Under the pieces are notes generated by a model, which made no database searches, was not told the origin of the DNA, and saw only the letters and a list, made by a program, of their open reading frames with translations. Positions 18,606-27,320 of a DNA stretch of 64,000 nucleotides are shown in pieces. A program made the translations under genes and the position numbers. The DNA lies in contig CAYZWF010000002.1 of assembly GCA_964482135.1 (NCBI GenBank), positions 1-64,000 on the forward strand, in the 5' to 3' direction. The DNA comes from UBA11136 sp964482135. Its GTDB lineage: Bacteria; Pseudomonadota; Alphaproteobacteria; UBA11136. Position 1 is the stretch's first letter. Every line of letters starts with the position of its first letter.

Positions 18606-20372
18606 ATGATTTCAGATAAATTTCGCTATTTTCTGACAAACCGGCTCGTCAAGTCGATCATCATGACGCCGGTTCGTTCCACGATTATCGGCGCGGCGGC
18701 CTTTTTCGCGATCGGAATCGTTTTCTGGGCCGGTCTGAATGTGGCTATAGAATCCACCGATAATATGGAGTTCTGCATCGGCTGCCATGTGATGGAGAGC
18801 ACCGTTTATCAGGAATATAAAAAGACTCCCCACTATCAGAATCGCACCGGAGTGCAGGCCACCTGTCCCGACTGTCACGTTCCCCGGCCCTGGCTCGACA
18901 GAGCCCTGCGCAAGCTGCGGGCCAGCAACGAGATATTGCACTGGATGTTGGGCAGCATAGACACGCCCGAAAAATTCGAGGCCAAACGCCTCACCCTGGC
19001 CAAGCATGTGTGGAAATCCATGAAGGAAACGGATTCCCGCGAGTGCCGCAACTGCCATTCCTGGGAAGCCATGAAGGGTGCAAAGCAGCAGCGCCGGGCG
19101 AGAAAACAGCATGAACTGGCGCTTATAGACAACCTGACCTGTATTGATTGCCATAAGGGCATTGCTCACAGAGCCGTGCATAAGCTTCTCGATGATGACG
19201 AGGATTTCTACGACGGCAAGTCCGATCCACGTAAGCTCGATGTTCTTACCGCCGCCGAGGCCGCGGTCGCGGAGAAAGAAGAAGCTGCCGCTGCCGCGGC
19301 ATCGGCGGAGGAAGCGCCCGTAGCCGAGGCGCCCGGCAAGGCGGAAGCCGCGGAAAGCACGCCCGCATCCGCACCCTCACCCACACCATCAGCAGGCGGC
19401 GAAGCAGCGGGCGGCGGACCTGCCTGGGGCAATATTCCGGGCCGCGATATCGTTGTCTTCTATCCGGGGCAGACCTCCATGGAGTGGATCCTCAAGGGGA
19501 GCGACCATGGCGGCGCGCGCGCCATCAAGAAACTGGGCGATCCCTGCGCCGAGTGCCATGAGGGTGAGCAGGATAAAATGGGCAGGATTCTGGCCAGCGG
19601 TGAGAAAGCCGAGGCTACGCCCATTCCCGGCAAACGCGGCCATATCAAGGTCAACGTCAAGGCCGCCCATGACGGCGAAAATCTCTACATGCATTTCCAA
19701 TGGCCGGGAACCGAGCATACGCCGGCGCCCTTCGTGGACGGCGGCAAGATGGACCCCGATAATCAGGTTAAGCTTGCCGTTATGTTCGATGACGGAAAGG
19801 TGGACGCTGCCGACAGCGCGGGCTGTTGGGTCACCTGTCATCACGATTCCCGCTATATGCCCGATCATCCTGACGCCGCCGCCGTCACCGCCGCGGGCGA
19901 TCTCGCCAAACGGCTCGGTGCGGCCGACGGGATCACCAAGTATCTGAAGGAAACGCGCAGCGAAATCGAGATCAAGGGCAACGACGACAAGCCCCGTGGC
20001 GGTTGGGACAAGCTCAAGCCGGCATCCGAGATCGAGGAGCTGAAAGGTGCCGGGGCTTTCATGGACCTGATGCGCGTTAAGATCGGCGAGGGTAAATCGG
20101 AAAGCGGTTCCGTGCTGGAACATCGGGCCATGAGCGGGGAGTCGGGCATCACCTTCAGCGGAGGCCTTGCCGACGGCGTCTGGTCCGTGACCGTGACCCG
20201 CCCCCTCAAGGCGGACAAGCCCGGCGGCGTCACCATCGAGCCGGGCAAGCTCTATACGGTGGGGATCGCCATTCACGACGATTACACCCTGGCCCGGTTC
20301 CACCATGTTTCACTGGAATACTCGCTGGGACTCGACAACGAAGAGGCTGGCATTAATGCCATCAAGATGTAA
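18606..20372 (+). CDS. NapC/NirT tetraheme cytochrome fused to an ethylbenzene-dehydrogenase-like heme domain
   Basis: 588 residues. The N-terminus is a NapC/NirT quinol dehydrogenase: one membrane helix (about 24-46) and four CxxCH sites (57-61, 87-91, 147-151, 179-183). An Ala/Glu/Pro-rich linker (about 215-275) joins it to a second domain (about 276-588) resembling the heme-binding EB_dh domain of ethylbenzene dehydrogenase and related proteins, with a fifth CxxCH (314-318) and a CxxxCH (407-412). Known NirT proteins pass electrons from quinol to periplasmic reductases. Its place after the nirS-like gene suggests it feeds that enzyme. The two-domain build is unusual. Confidence 0.82.
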   Translation: MISDKFRYFLTNRLVKSIIMTPVRSTIIGAAAFFAIGIVFWAGLNVAIESTDNMEFCIGCHVMESTVYQEYKKTPHYQNRTGVQATCPDCHVPRPWLDRALRKLRASNEILHWMLGSIDTPEKFEAKRLTLAKHVWKSMKETDSRECRNCHSWEAMKGAKQQRRARKQHELALIDNLTCIDCHKGIAHRAVHKLLDDDEDFYDGKSDPRKLDVLTAAEAAVAEKEEAAAAAASAEEAPVAEAPGKAEAAESTPASAPSPTPSAGGEAAGGGPAWGNIPGRDIVVFYPGQTSMEWILKGSDHGGARAIKKLGDPCAECHEGEQDKMGRILASGEKAEATPIPGKRGHIKVNVKAAHDGENLYMHFQWPGTEHTPAPFVDGGKMDPDNQVKLAVMFDDGKVDAADSAGCWVTCHHDSRYMPDHPDAAAVTAAGDLAKRLGAADGITKYLKETRSEIEIKGNDDKPRGGWDKLKPASEIEELKGAGAFMDLMRVKIGEGKSESGSVLEHRAMSGESGITFSGGLADGVWSVTVTRPLKADKPGGVTIEPGKLYTVGIAIHDDYTLARFHHVSLEYSLGLDNEEAGINAIKM

Positions 20373-20814
20373 GCAGCCACGCCGCAGGAGTTTCCGCTTC
20401 TTGTATATGGCGGCTATGGCAAGCGCGGGACTGGCCTTTGCGGCGATACTGATCACGCCGCCGGTTGCACTGGCGGACGAGGAAAGAGAGAGAATCTGCG
20501 CCGAGGCTGAGAAACGCTATCAGGAACTATTCGATGGGGCGGGTGGCGATGTGTCCGTCGTGAAAATGTACAAATACAACTTTTGCCCCATGGACCTGAC
20601 CGTGACGGCCGGGACCACGGTGCGTTGGATCAATGTGGACAAGCGCACCAGCCACAGTGTCTGGCTTAAGGTGGCGGGGATTGAGGAAACGGATCGTCTA
20701 TTTCCCGAAGAAAGCTGGGAGCACCAGTTTACGGATAGCGGAGAATACCCCTATCTGTGCGGACCCCATGGGGAACAGGAGAGCATGACCGGTAAAGTTA
20801 CGGTTGTTCCCTGA
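20356..20814 (+). CDS. Periplasmic cupredoxin (type 1 copper protein)
   Basis: 152 residues: signal peptide (FLYMAAMASAGLAFAAILI) and a plastocyanin-like domain with all type 1 copper ligands visible: His100 (TSHSVW), Cys135, His138 and Met144 (CGPHGEQESM). The start at 20356 lies inside the 3' end of the preceding gene and has AGAGG nine bases upstream, so translation is coupled. It probably shuttles electrons between the NirT-like fusion or another cytochrome and the adjacent nitrite reductase, as pseudoazurin does. The exact family (pseudoazurin, amicyanin or other) is not resolved. Confidence 0.83.
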   Translation: MPSRCKQPRRRSFRFLYMAAMASAGLAFAAILITPPVALADEERERICAEAEKRYQELFDGAGGDVSVVKMYKYNFCPMDLTVTAGTTVRWINVDKRTSHSVWLKVAGIEETDRLFPEESWEHQFTDSGEYPYLCGPHGEQESMTGKVTVVP

Positions 20815-20906
20815 ATTGTCTCCTGGCCCGAGGGCTGACCCCGCTGTGATGGAGTCTTTCTCGTGAGTGTGGACAAAAAACAAACCCGGATAACGGAGGT
20901 AGTGAA

Positions 20907-21362
20907 GTGAAAAAAGTTCCCGTCCAATGGACCGACGAGTTAAGCGTCGGTGTCGATATTATCGACAAGGACCATCAGAAATTATTTTCATTATTCAAAC
21001 AGCTTCGCTCGCTTAATGAAGAAGGCGATCGGACCGCGGCTATCGTTGATGTTCTTTCGGAGCTTTATGATTACACGGACTATCACTTCAAGCGGGAAGA
21101 GGCGGTGATGGAAGTCTGCAGTTATCCCCATTTAAACAGACACAGACAGGTCCACACAGCCTTTGCAGCCGGCGTCAAACGCTTCCTCGACGCCGCCGCC
21201 GATGGCGCCGATGAATTCATGGTGAACAGCCTGAGCGAATTTCTGGAGGATTGGCTCAAGGAGCATATCATGGGGATGGACAAGGATTACGAAACCTGGA
21301 CAGTGGGCAAGAACAACGAAATCAACGAGGTGAACCTGGATTTCGAGGCAAGCAGGAAATAA
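20907..21362 (+). CDS. Bacteriohemerythrin domain protein
   Basis: 151 residues, a single-domain hemerythrin. The full set of di-iron ligands is visible: His in DKDHQ, His and Glu in HFKREE, two His in HLNRH, His and Asp in HIMGMD. The GTG start has GGAGG seven bases upstream (20895-20899). Such proteins bind O2 or NO. Beside two nitrite reductases a role in NO or O2 handling is plausible but inferred. A shorter paralogue ends the oxidase operon at 26905. Confidence 0.9.
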   Translation: MKKVPVQWTDELSVGVDIIDKDHQKLFSLFKQLRSLNEEGDRTAAIVDVLSELYDYTDYHFKREEAVMEVCSYPHLNRHRQVHTAFAAGVKRFLDAAADGADEFMVNSLSEFLEDWLKEHIMGMDKDYETWTVGKNNEINEVNLDFEASRK

Positions 21363-21419
21363 CGGCGCGGGGAGAGGCGTTCCGTAAGGACTCTGTTTCA
21401 AGGTTCCGGTTATAAAGTT

Positions 21420-21449
21420 ACGGCCGGGCGGCATATGCCGCCCGGCCGT
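21420..21449. terminator. 30-base perfect palindrome between convergent genes
   Basis: Two 15-base halves meet at CATATG with no mismatch (GC-rich arms ACGGCCGGGCGGCAT and its complement). It lies between the convergent hemerythrin and nirS genes, where a bidirectional terminator is expected. Only short T runs flank it. Confidence 0.55.
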
Positions 21450-21475
21450 TAATACGAGATCACCGAATCAGCAGA

Positions 21476-23221
21476 TCAGTAAACATCGTGCTGGGTGTTG
21501 TAGATGTTGAACTTACCCGTTGGCGTCACAAGGCGCTTGTCCTTGATCACGGTCTTGAGTTTACGGGTCTTGTCATCGACGACGACGATGGCCGATGTCT
21601 CCTCCGCGCCGTTCCATACCGAAAACCAGACCTCGTCGCCTTTGACGTTGTATTCTCCCTGGACGACGCGGCGCACGCCATGGTCGATACCCGACCATTC
21701 ACCGATGGGAAGTGCCTCGTAGCCCTTGCCGAGATCGTTGATATCGAACACGGCTATTGACGAGGACAGTTCGGCTTCCGGATTGAGCGGCGTATCCACA
21801 TAAAGGTTTGTGGATTCGGGGTGGGTCTTGATGAACAGTGACCCGCCGCCCTGGCCTTCGATGGTTTCCACCACCGTCCATGCCTGATCGGGATGTCCCT
21901 CGGGGTCGGTGCCGATGACGGAGATGGTCTCGTCACCGAGGTGGCTGGTGGCCCAGACCGGACCGTATTTAGGATGGACGAAATTGGCGCCGCGTCCGGG
22001 GTGGGGTGTGGTGCCCACCTCGATCAGCTTCACCAGCTTGTTCTCCTTGGTGTCGATGACAGCAATGATGTTGCTGGCATTTGCGGCATCCATGAAATAG
22101 CGTCCGGTGGAATCGAACCCGCCATCATGGAGAAAACGCGCGGCGGCAATGCTGGTGATCTTGAGGTTATCAAGATCCGAATAGTTCACCATCAGCACCT
22201 TGCCCGTCTCCTTCACGTTGACCACGAATTCCGGGTTGTAGTGGGAGCCGACGATAGCCGCCACGCGCGGTTCGGGATGATATTCCTGGGTACCCACGGT
22301 CATGCCGCGGGTGGAGACCACCTTGAGCGGCTCGAGAGTCGCTCCATCCATAATGGTGAACTGTGGCGGCCAGTAGGTGCCGGCAATGGCGTATTTGTCT
22401 TCCCAGCCCTTCATCTTCGAGGTTTCCACCGAGCGTGCCTCCATCCCGGCCTTGATTTCGGCCACGGCGGTGGGCGTCTTCATCCACAGATCGATGAGTG
22501 TGACCCTGGCGTCGCGTCCGATAACGAATAGATAACGTCCGGAAGCCGAAATACGCGAGATATGAACGGCATAACCGGTGGGGATGACGGTGGCGATCTT
22601 TTTCGAGTCGCCCTCAATCAACGCGATCTCTCCGGTATCACGCAGGGTTACCGAGAACAGGTTGTCGAGGTCGAGCTTGTTCATCTTCTTTTTCGGACGC
22701 TTGTCAACGGGGACCATGACCTTCCAGCTCGCCTTGATCTCCTTGAGCCCGTATTCCGGAGGCTGTGGCGGCTCCTGCAGCAGGTAGCGGGCCATGATGT
22801 CCACTTCGCTTTCGGAAAGCTGGCCCGATTCGCCCCAGTTCGGCATGCCCGCGGGCGAGCCGTAGGTGATGAAAGCGGTGAGATAATCGAGGCCCAGCTC
22901 GCGGGTGAGGTCGGTGGTCAGCGCCTTGCCCGTGGCGCCCTTGCGCAGGACGCCGTGACAGCCGGCGCAACGCTCGAAATAAATCTGCTGCGCCTTGGCG
23001 AATTCCTCCTTCGAGATGGAGGGGACGCCCGGTTTGGCCGCGGGTACCTCCCCGTCTTCTCCACTCAGCACGTCCAGGCTGGGGCTGTATTTTCCGCTGG
23101 GCGTGGTCTTGTGCTTTTCGAGTTTTTCCTTGCTGGGTGTGTCGGCGGCCTGGGCACCGGTGAGAACAAAGGCAGTGCTAAAAACAATGCCTAGGAGCAG
23201 GCTGAATAACGTCTTTTTCAT
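21476..23221 (-). CDS. nirS: NirS, cytochrome cd1 nitrite reductase (canonical)
   Basis: 581 residues; reduces nitrite to NO in the periplasm. Signal peptide (FSLLLGIVFSTAFVLTGAQA), cytochrome c domain with CAGCH at 85-89, then the d1 propeller with the usual segments HPGRGANFVHPKYGPVW, SHLGD, FIKTHP, VWFSVWNG and the terminal YNTQHDVY. The N-terminal region before the heme motif is longer than in the paralogue at 16785 (about 34 extra residues). It is divergent from nirI across 339 bases, as in Paracoccus, where NirI is needed for nirS expression. Confidence 0.96.
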   Translation of the reverse strand: MKKTLFSLLLGIVFSTAFVLTGAQAADTPSKEKLEKHKTTPSGKYSPSLDVLSGEDGEVPAAKPGVPSISKEEFAKAQQIYFERCAGCHGVLRKGATGKALTTDLTRELGLDYLTAFITYGSPAGMPNWGESGQLSESEVDIMARYLLQEPPQPPEYGLKEIKASWKVMVPVDKRPKKKMNKLDLDNLFSVTLRDTGEIALIEGDSKKIATVIPTGYAVHISRISASGRYLFVIGRDARVTLIDLWMKTPTAVAEIKAGMEARSVETSKMKGWEDKYAIAGTYWPPQFTIMDGATLEPLKVVSTRGMTVGTQEYHPEPRVAAIVGSHYNPEFVVNVKETGKVLMVNYSDLDNLKITSIAAARFLHDGGFDSTGRYFMDAANASNIIAVIDTKENKLVKLIEVGTTPHPGRGANFVHPKYGPVWATSHLGDETISVIGTDPEGHPDQAWTVVETIEGQGGGSLFIKTHPESTNLYVDTPLNPEAELSSSIAVFDINDLGKGYEALPIGEWSGIDHGVRRVVQGEYNVKGDEVWFSVWNGAEETSAIVVVDDKTRKLKTVIKDKRLVTPTGKFNIYNTQHDVY

Positions 23222-23560
23222 GGGGTCCCCCTTAATGACTGGATAGAATTTTATTCAATAGTGACATGCTTCAATTACCCTCACGTTGAGATGCCCGATG
23301 ATAAGCTCGATAAGGAAAAGGGGGAAAGCAGAAATATGTATATAAAATACATGTTATATTATAGAAGGAAGTAATATTTCCATTCCAGGCTTACCGCTAG
23401 CCTATTAAAAAGAATGGCTCTAAAGAGTTGGAGCTGCGTCAAATTGTCGCGGAGTGATTTGTCGCAGGAGGAAGTTGTTCTGATCCCCTACACATTAAAC
23501 AACATATGGTCTAGTTAGCGTTATTTTTATATACTTTTATAATAAAGTTTAGGCAATCGT
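23222..23560. promoter_or_regulatory. Divergent nirS-nirI control region
   Basis: 339 bases, AT-rich on both flanks, without a gene. Around 23436-23450 there is a dyad GCG-n-CAA-n-TTG-n-CGC. It overlaps a direct repeat: TTGTCGCGGAG at 23444-23454 and TTGTCGCAGGAG at 23459-23470, 15 bases apart. These are candidate regulator sites for the nirS and nirI promoters. No canonical TTGAT-N4-ATCAA FNR box was seen. Confidence 0.45.
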
Positions 23561-25807
23561 ATGTCTTGTGAATACAAAAGGTTTACATGCATAACATTTC
23601 TGTTTGTGGCCTGTTTGTTTTGCCGGGCCATCGCAGCCCCGGCCCACGCCGATGAAGGTGCGGCGGATTTTTTCGAGCCAAGGATTCTTTCGCGCATCTT
23701 TCCCGCCGCCGACGGCTTCGGCCCCCTTCAGGGTAATCCTCCCGCAATTGCCGTCTATCGTGGCGACAAGCAGCTTGGGTATGTCTTTTCCAGCCGCCAG
23801 GTGGTGGGGTCCACGGGGTTTTCAGGCAAGCCCCTGGATATCGTCATTGGCCTTGACCTCGAAGGAAAGATTGCCGGGCTGGAGTTGCGCGAACATCACG
23901 AGCCGATTCTGGTGATCGGCATCAGGGACGCGGACCTGGAACGTCATATGCAGCAATATGTGGGGTTTCACGTGGCCACCCGGGTAACGCCGGTTGCCGA
24001 CAAGCGTAAGGAAACGGCACCGGAAACGGCACCGGAAACGGTATTGGAAACGGCAACGGAAGAAGCCGCGGTCGATATCCTCAGCGGCGCTTCCATCACC
24101 ACCGCGGTTGTCAATGATGTGATCATGCGCGCCTCACGGGCAATGGCGCGTTCGCGGGGAATCCTGCCGCCCCTCGAGGATGATGGACGTGGCGTGGTGG
24201 ATTATGACCGCTTCGAAAGCAAGGATTGGAGCGCCCTGCTCAGGGAAGGCGCCATAGCTGTTCTGCGCCTCTATAACAGTGACGTGTCGCAGGCCTTCGC
24301 CGCCCAGGGGGTGCCTGCCAAATCAATAAAACGAATGAAGCAACAGTTGGGAGAACCTAAGGGCCGTTTCATCGATCTTTATGCGGCCCTGGCCACGCCG
24401 GCGCTGATTGGCCGCAATCTCTTGGGGGATCATCTCTTCGGCCGTCTCTCTTCCGATCTGGAGCCGGGAGCGCAGATGATCCTGATCGCCGGTGACGGGC
24501 GCTATTCCTTCAAGGGAACGGCCTATGTGAAGAACATCGTCTTTGACCGTATTCAGATTATTCAAGGAGAGAACACCTTCAAGTTTAATACCGGGGATCA
24601 TCGGCGCGTAGAGTCTCTGGCCGTGGAGGGGGCTCCCATATTGCGGGAACTGGGCCTGTTCACCCTTTCCCCGGGAAGCGGATTCGATCCGGCGCAGCCC
24701 TGGCGCCTGGAGATTCTCGTCGTCAGATCCTATACGGATGCGAAGGGAAAGGAGATAGAGGATTACGCAGCATTCACCTTGCCCTACCGCTTGCCCGGGG
24801 AGCTGATAGAGCGCGCCGCCGGCGTGGAAGACGTAGCGGCGGAACGGGCATCCTGGCCTCTTTGGCAACATGCCTGGGCCGACAACCAGGGAAAGATCGT
24901 CGTCCTTAGCGTGGCTTTGCTGATCCTTCTTAGCGCCCTGGTTTTCCAGGATTCCATGGAGCGCCGTCCGCGATTCTACCGTTTTTTCCGTCTCGGTTTC
25001 CTGGTGTTCACCACAGTATGGATTGGCTGGTATGCCGGGGCTCAGCTTTCGGTTATTAACGTGATTACCTTCTTGCAGTCTTTGGTCACCGCCTTCAGCT
25101 GGGAATTCTATCTGCTCGGCCCCCTGATCTTCATCCTTTGGTGCTTCGTGGCCGTGGCCCTGTTGTTCTGGGGGCGCGGCGTCTATTGCGGCTGGCTGTG
25201 CCCCTTCGGGGCCTTGCAGGAACTTCTCAACGAGGTGGCCCAGAAGGTCCGGGTGCCGCAGATAAATATCCCTTTCACGGTCCAGGAACGGCTGTGGCCC
25301 ATCAAATACATGCTGTTTCTTGGCCTTCTCGGGCTGTCTTTCTATTCTATGCGTGAGTCTGTGGTGCTGAGCGAGGTGGAGCCCTTCAAGACCGTGTTCT
25401 CGCTTAACTTCCAGCGTGCTTGGCCTTTCGTGGCGTACGCCGTTGGTCTGTTGGTGGCGGGGCTGTTCATCGAGCGTTTCTTCTGCCGCTATCTTTGTCC
25501 CCTGGGCGCGGCGCTGGCGGTTCCGGCGCGCGTGCGCATGTTCGAATGGCTGAAACGGCGCCCCCAATGCGGCCGGGAATGCCGTATCTGCGCCCAGGAA
25601 TGTACGGTGGGAGCGATCCACCCCAACGGCCAGATCAATCCCAACGAATGCATTTACTGTATGCATTGCCAGGTACTTTATTACGATGATCACCGCTGTC
25701 CGCCCATGATCAGCCGCCGCGAACGCAAAGAGACCTACCGGGCGGCACGGGAGGGGGAAAACGGGGACGACCCCGCAAGAGAAGGAGGCCATGTGGATGC
25801 GGTCTGA
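23561..25807 (+). CDS. nirI: NirI, NosR-like flavin and iron-sulfur membrane protein
   Basis: 748 residues with the NosR plan: signal peptide, periplasmic FMN-binding domain with SGASIT as flavin site (about 188-193), membrane segments from about 450, two CxxxCP motifs (CGWLCP and CRYLCP), and a C-terminal double cysteine cluster (CGRECRICAQEC and CIYCMHCQ). It is divergent from nirS and followed by an apbE-like gene, which matches the nirI-nirX arrangement in Paracoccus; hence the name rather than a second nosR. A low-complexity ET-rich insert (encoded by 24010-24057) sits in the FMN domain just before the flavin motif. Confidence 0.87.
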   Translation: MSCEYKRFTCITFLFVACLFCRAIAAPAHADEGAADFFEPRILSRIFPAADGFGPLQGNPPAIAVYRGDKQLGYVFSSRQVVGSTGFSGKPLDIVIGLDLEGKIAGLELREHHEPILVIGIRDADLERHMQQYVGFHVATRVTPVADKRKETAPETAPETVLETATEEAAVDILSGASITTAVVNDVIMRASRAMARSRGILPPLEDDGRGVVDYDRFESKDWSALLREGAIAVLRLYNSDVSQAFAAQGVPAKSIKRMKQQLGEPKGRFIDLYAALATPALIGRNLLGDHLFGRLSSDLEPGAQMILIAGDGRYSFKGTAYVKNIVFDRIQIIQGENTFKFNTGDHRRVESLAVEGAPILRELGLFTLSPGSGFDPAQPWRLEILVVRSYTDAKGKEIEDYAAFTLPYRLPGELIERAAGVEDVAAERASWPLWQHAWADNQGKIVVLSVALLILLSALVFQDSMERRPRFYRFFRLGFLVFTTVWIGWYAGAQLSVINVITFLQSLVTAFSWEFYLLGPLIFILWCFVAVALLFWGRGVYCGWLCPFGALQELLNEVAQKVRVPQINIPFTVQERLWPIKYMLFLGLLGLSFYSMRESVVLSEVEPFKTVFSLNFQRAWPFVAYAVGLLVAGLFIERFFCRYLCPLGAALAVPARVRMFEWLKRRPQCGRECRICAQECTVGAIHPNGQINPNECIYCMHCQVLYYDDHRCPPMISRRERKETYRAAREGENGDDPAREGGHVDAV
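24010..24057 (+). repeat. Four-copy 12-base tandem repeat inside nirI
   Basis: The unit GGAAACGGCACC occurs twice exactly and twice with changes (GGTATT and GGCAAC endings). It encodes the repeated tetrapeptide ETAP, ETAP, ETVL, ETAT in the flavin-binding domain. Repeat slippage there would change protein length in steps of four residues. Confidence 0.85.
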
Positions 25808-26879
25808 CACGAATAATTCTGCCCGGCAGGCAAAGGTTTCCCGCAGGCGGGCAATCGGGGTTTTCGCCGCCACGGCGGGGCTGCCGCTGATGATGTCGGT
25901 TCCCGGCGTGGCGCGGGCCGCCGGACGGAACGGGTCTCTCTTTGAATGGAACGGCACGGCGCTGGGCGCCAGTTCGCGGATGATCCTCTCGCACCCCGAC
26001 CGCGAGGCGGCGCGGCGTCTTGTGGTCATGTGCCGGGATGAAATCGAGCGGCTGGAACGGATTTTCAGCCTCTACCGTTCTTCTTCCGAACTTTCCCGTC
26101 TTAACCGGGGCGGCCGGCTTGATGCGCCTTCCCATGACATGGTGCGTCTGTTGAGCGCCTGCCGCCGTTTCGGTGATCTCAGCGGCGGCGCCTTCGATGT
26201 GACCGTGCAACCCTTGTGGCGGCTCTATGCCGATCACTTCGCCGCCCATCCCGGAGATGAAAACGGCCCTGATGCCAGGGCGCTGGAGCGGGTCCGGGCG
26301 CTGGTGGATTATCGCGGCGTGGAGGTGACGGCGCGGCGCATTTCCTTCGCCCGCAAGGGCATGGCGGTGACCTTGAATGGGATCGCCCAGGGCTATATCA
26401 CCGACCGCGTGGCCGAATTATTGCGCGCCGAGGGCATGGACAATGTACTCATCCAGCTTGGCGAGACCCACGCCCTTGGCGGCCATCCCCAAGGCCGGGC
26501 CTGGCGCCTGGGCCTGACGGCGGCGGCGGGAACCCATGGCGAGGGGGCTGGCCATGACGAAGCGACTGGGGAAAATGTGGTGGAACTGCGTAACCGCGCC
26601 CTGGCCACCTCCGCGCCCCACGGATTTACCTTCGACCGCGAGGGACGCTTTCATCATCTGATCGACCCTGATTCCGGGAACAGTCCTCAAGCCGTGGCCG
26701 GCGTTTCCGTGACCGCGCCCCGGGCCGCCGATGCCGATGCCCTGTCCACGGCGCTCTCGGTTATGGAGGCGCGGCGCGGGGCACAGATGATGGAGAGGGT
26801 GGGAGACGCCACGGCATGGGTAGTTCTGGCCGATGGCGGGGAAATAACCCTGGGCCGGGCACGAGGATCGAAAGCGTAG
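25791..26879 (+). CDS. nirX: NirX, ApbE-like FAD:protein FMN transferase
   Basis: About 362 residues: Tat signal (VSRRRAIGVF, then a hydrophobic core) and an ApbE domain with FSLYRSSSELSRLNR, the ITLNGIAQGYITD-like segment (VTLNGIAQGYITD) and LGETHALGG. It is close in layout to NosX at 8911. It presumably flavinylates NirI at its threonine-containing motif. The ATG (25791; another ATG six bases on) overlaps the nirI stop, so the two are co-translated. The 3' end faces the hemerythrin gene of the opposite operon. Confidence 0.87.
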   Translation: MWMRSDTNNSARQAKVSRRRAIGVFAATAGLPLMMSVPGVARAAGRNGSLFEWNGTALGASSRMILSHPDREAARRLVVMCRDEIERLERIFSLYRSSSELSRLNRGGRLDAPSHDMVRLLSACRRFGDLSGGAFDVTVQPLWRLYADHFAAHPGDENGPDARALERVRALVDYRGVEVTARRISFARKGMAVTLNGIAQGYITDRVAELLRAEGMDNVLIQLGETHALGGHPQGRAWRLGLTAAAGTHGEGAGHDEATGENVVELRNRALATSAPHGFTFDREGRFHHLIDPDSGNSPQAVAGVSVTAPRAADADALSTALSVMEARRGAQMMERVGDATAWVVLADGGEITLGRARGSKA

Positions 26880-26904
26880 CCGGGCCAACAAGTGTGACGG
26901 GCCG

Positions 26905-27300
26905 TCAGCCGTGAAGTTTGTGCAGGGGGGCGTCCATCTTCCTGAAATGGGTGGAAAACCACCCCCGCAGTTCGTCGGCGAACTGGTCCTCGGACTGGAA
27001 ATAGGTGCCGTCCTCGTGGCGGTCCATGATGTCACGGATTTGATCGAGAAGGTATTCGTGTTCCTTTTTGTGGGCGTTGAAGCCGCTATAGTTTTCGTCG
27101 CGCATGGTCTTTTCCTCGAGCGCGAAGTGGAGGGAGATACGGGCGAAAAGCTCACCCAGAAAATCGCCGACCGATTCGCGGGAGCCCTGGGACATCATTT
27201 CGCCGTGGAGTTCGTTGATAAGCGAAATCAACTGTTCATGTTCGTAATCCACATGGGGGATTCCGGTCTTGAACTCCTCTTTCCATTCGATCAGCGTCAT
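26905..27300 (-). CDS. Hemerythrin domain protein
   Basis: 131 residues with a complete di-iron ligand set: DYEHEQ, HFALEE, HKKEH and HFRKMD. It is the last gene of the heme-copper oxidase operon on the minus strand, 20 bases after the 172-residue unknown protein. Co-transcription with a putative NO reductase suggests NO or O2 binding or buffering, which is inference. Confidence 0.87.
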   Translation of the reverse strand: MTLIEWKEEFKTGIPHVDYEHEQLISLINELHGEMMSQGSRESVGDFLGELFARISLHFALEEKTMRDENYSGFNAHKKEHEYLLDQIRDIMDRHEDGTYFQSEDQFADELRGWFSTHFRKMDAPLHKLHG

Positions 27301-27320
27301 GGCGACCCCCGGTCGTTTTG

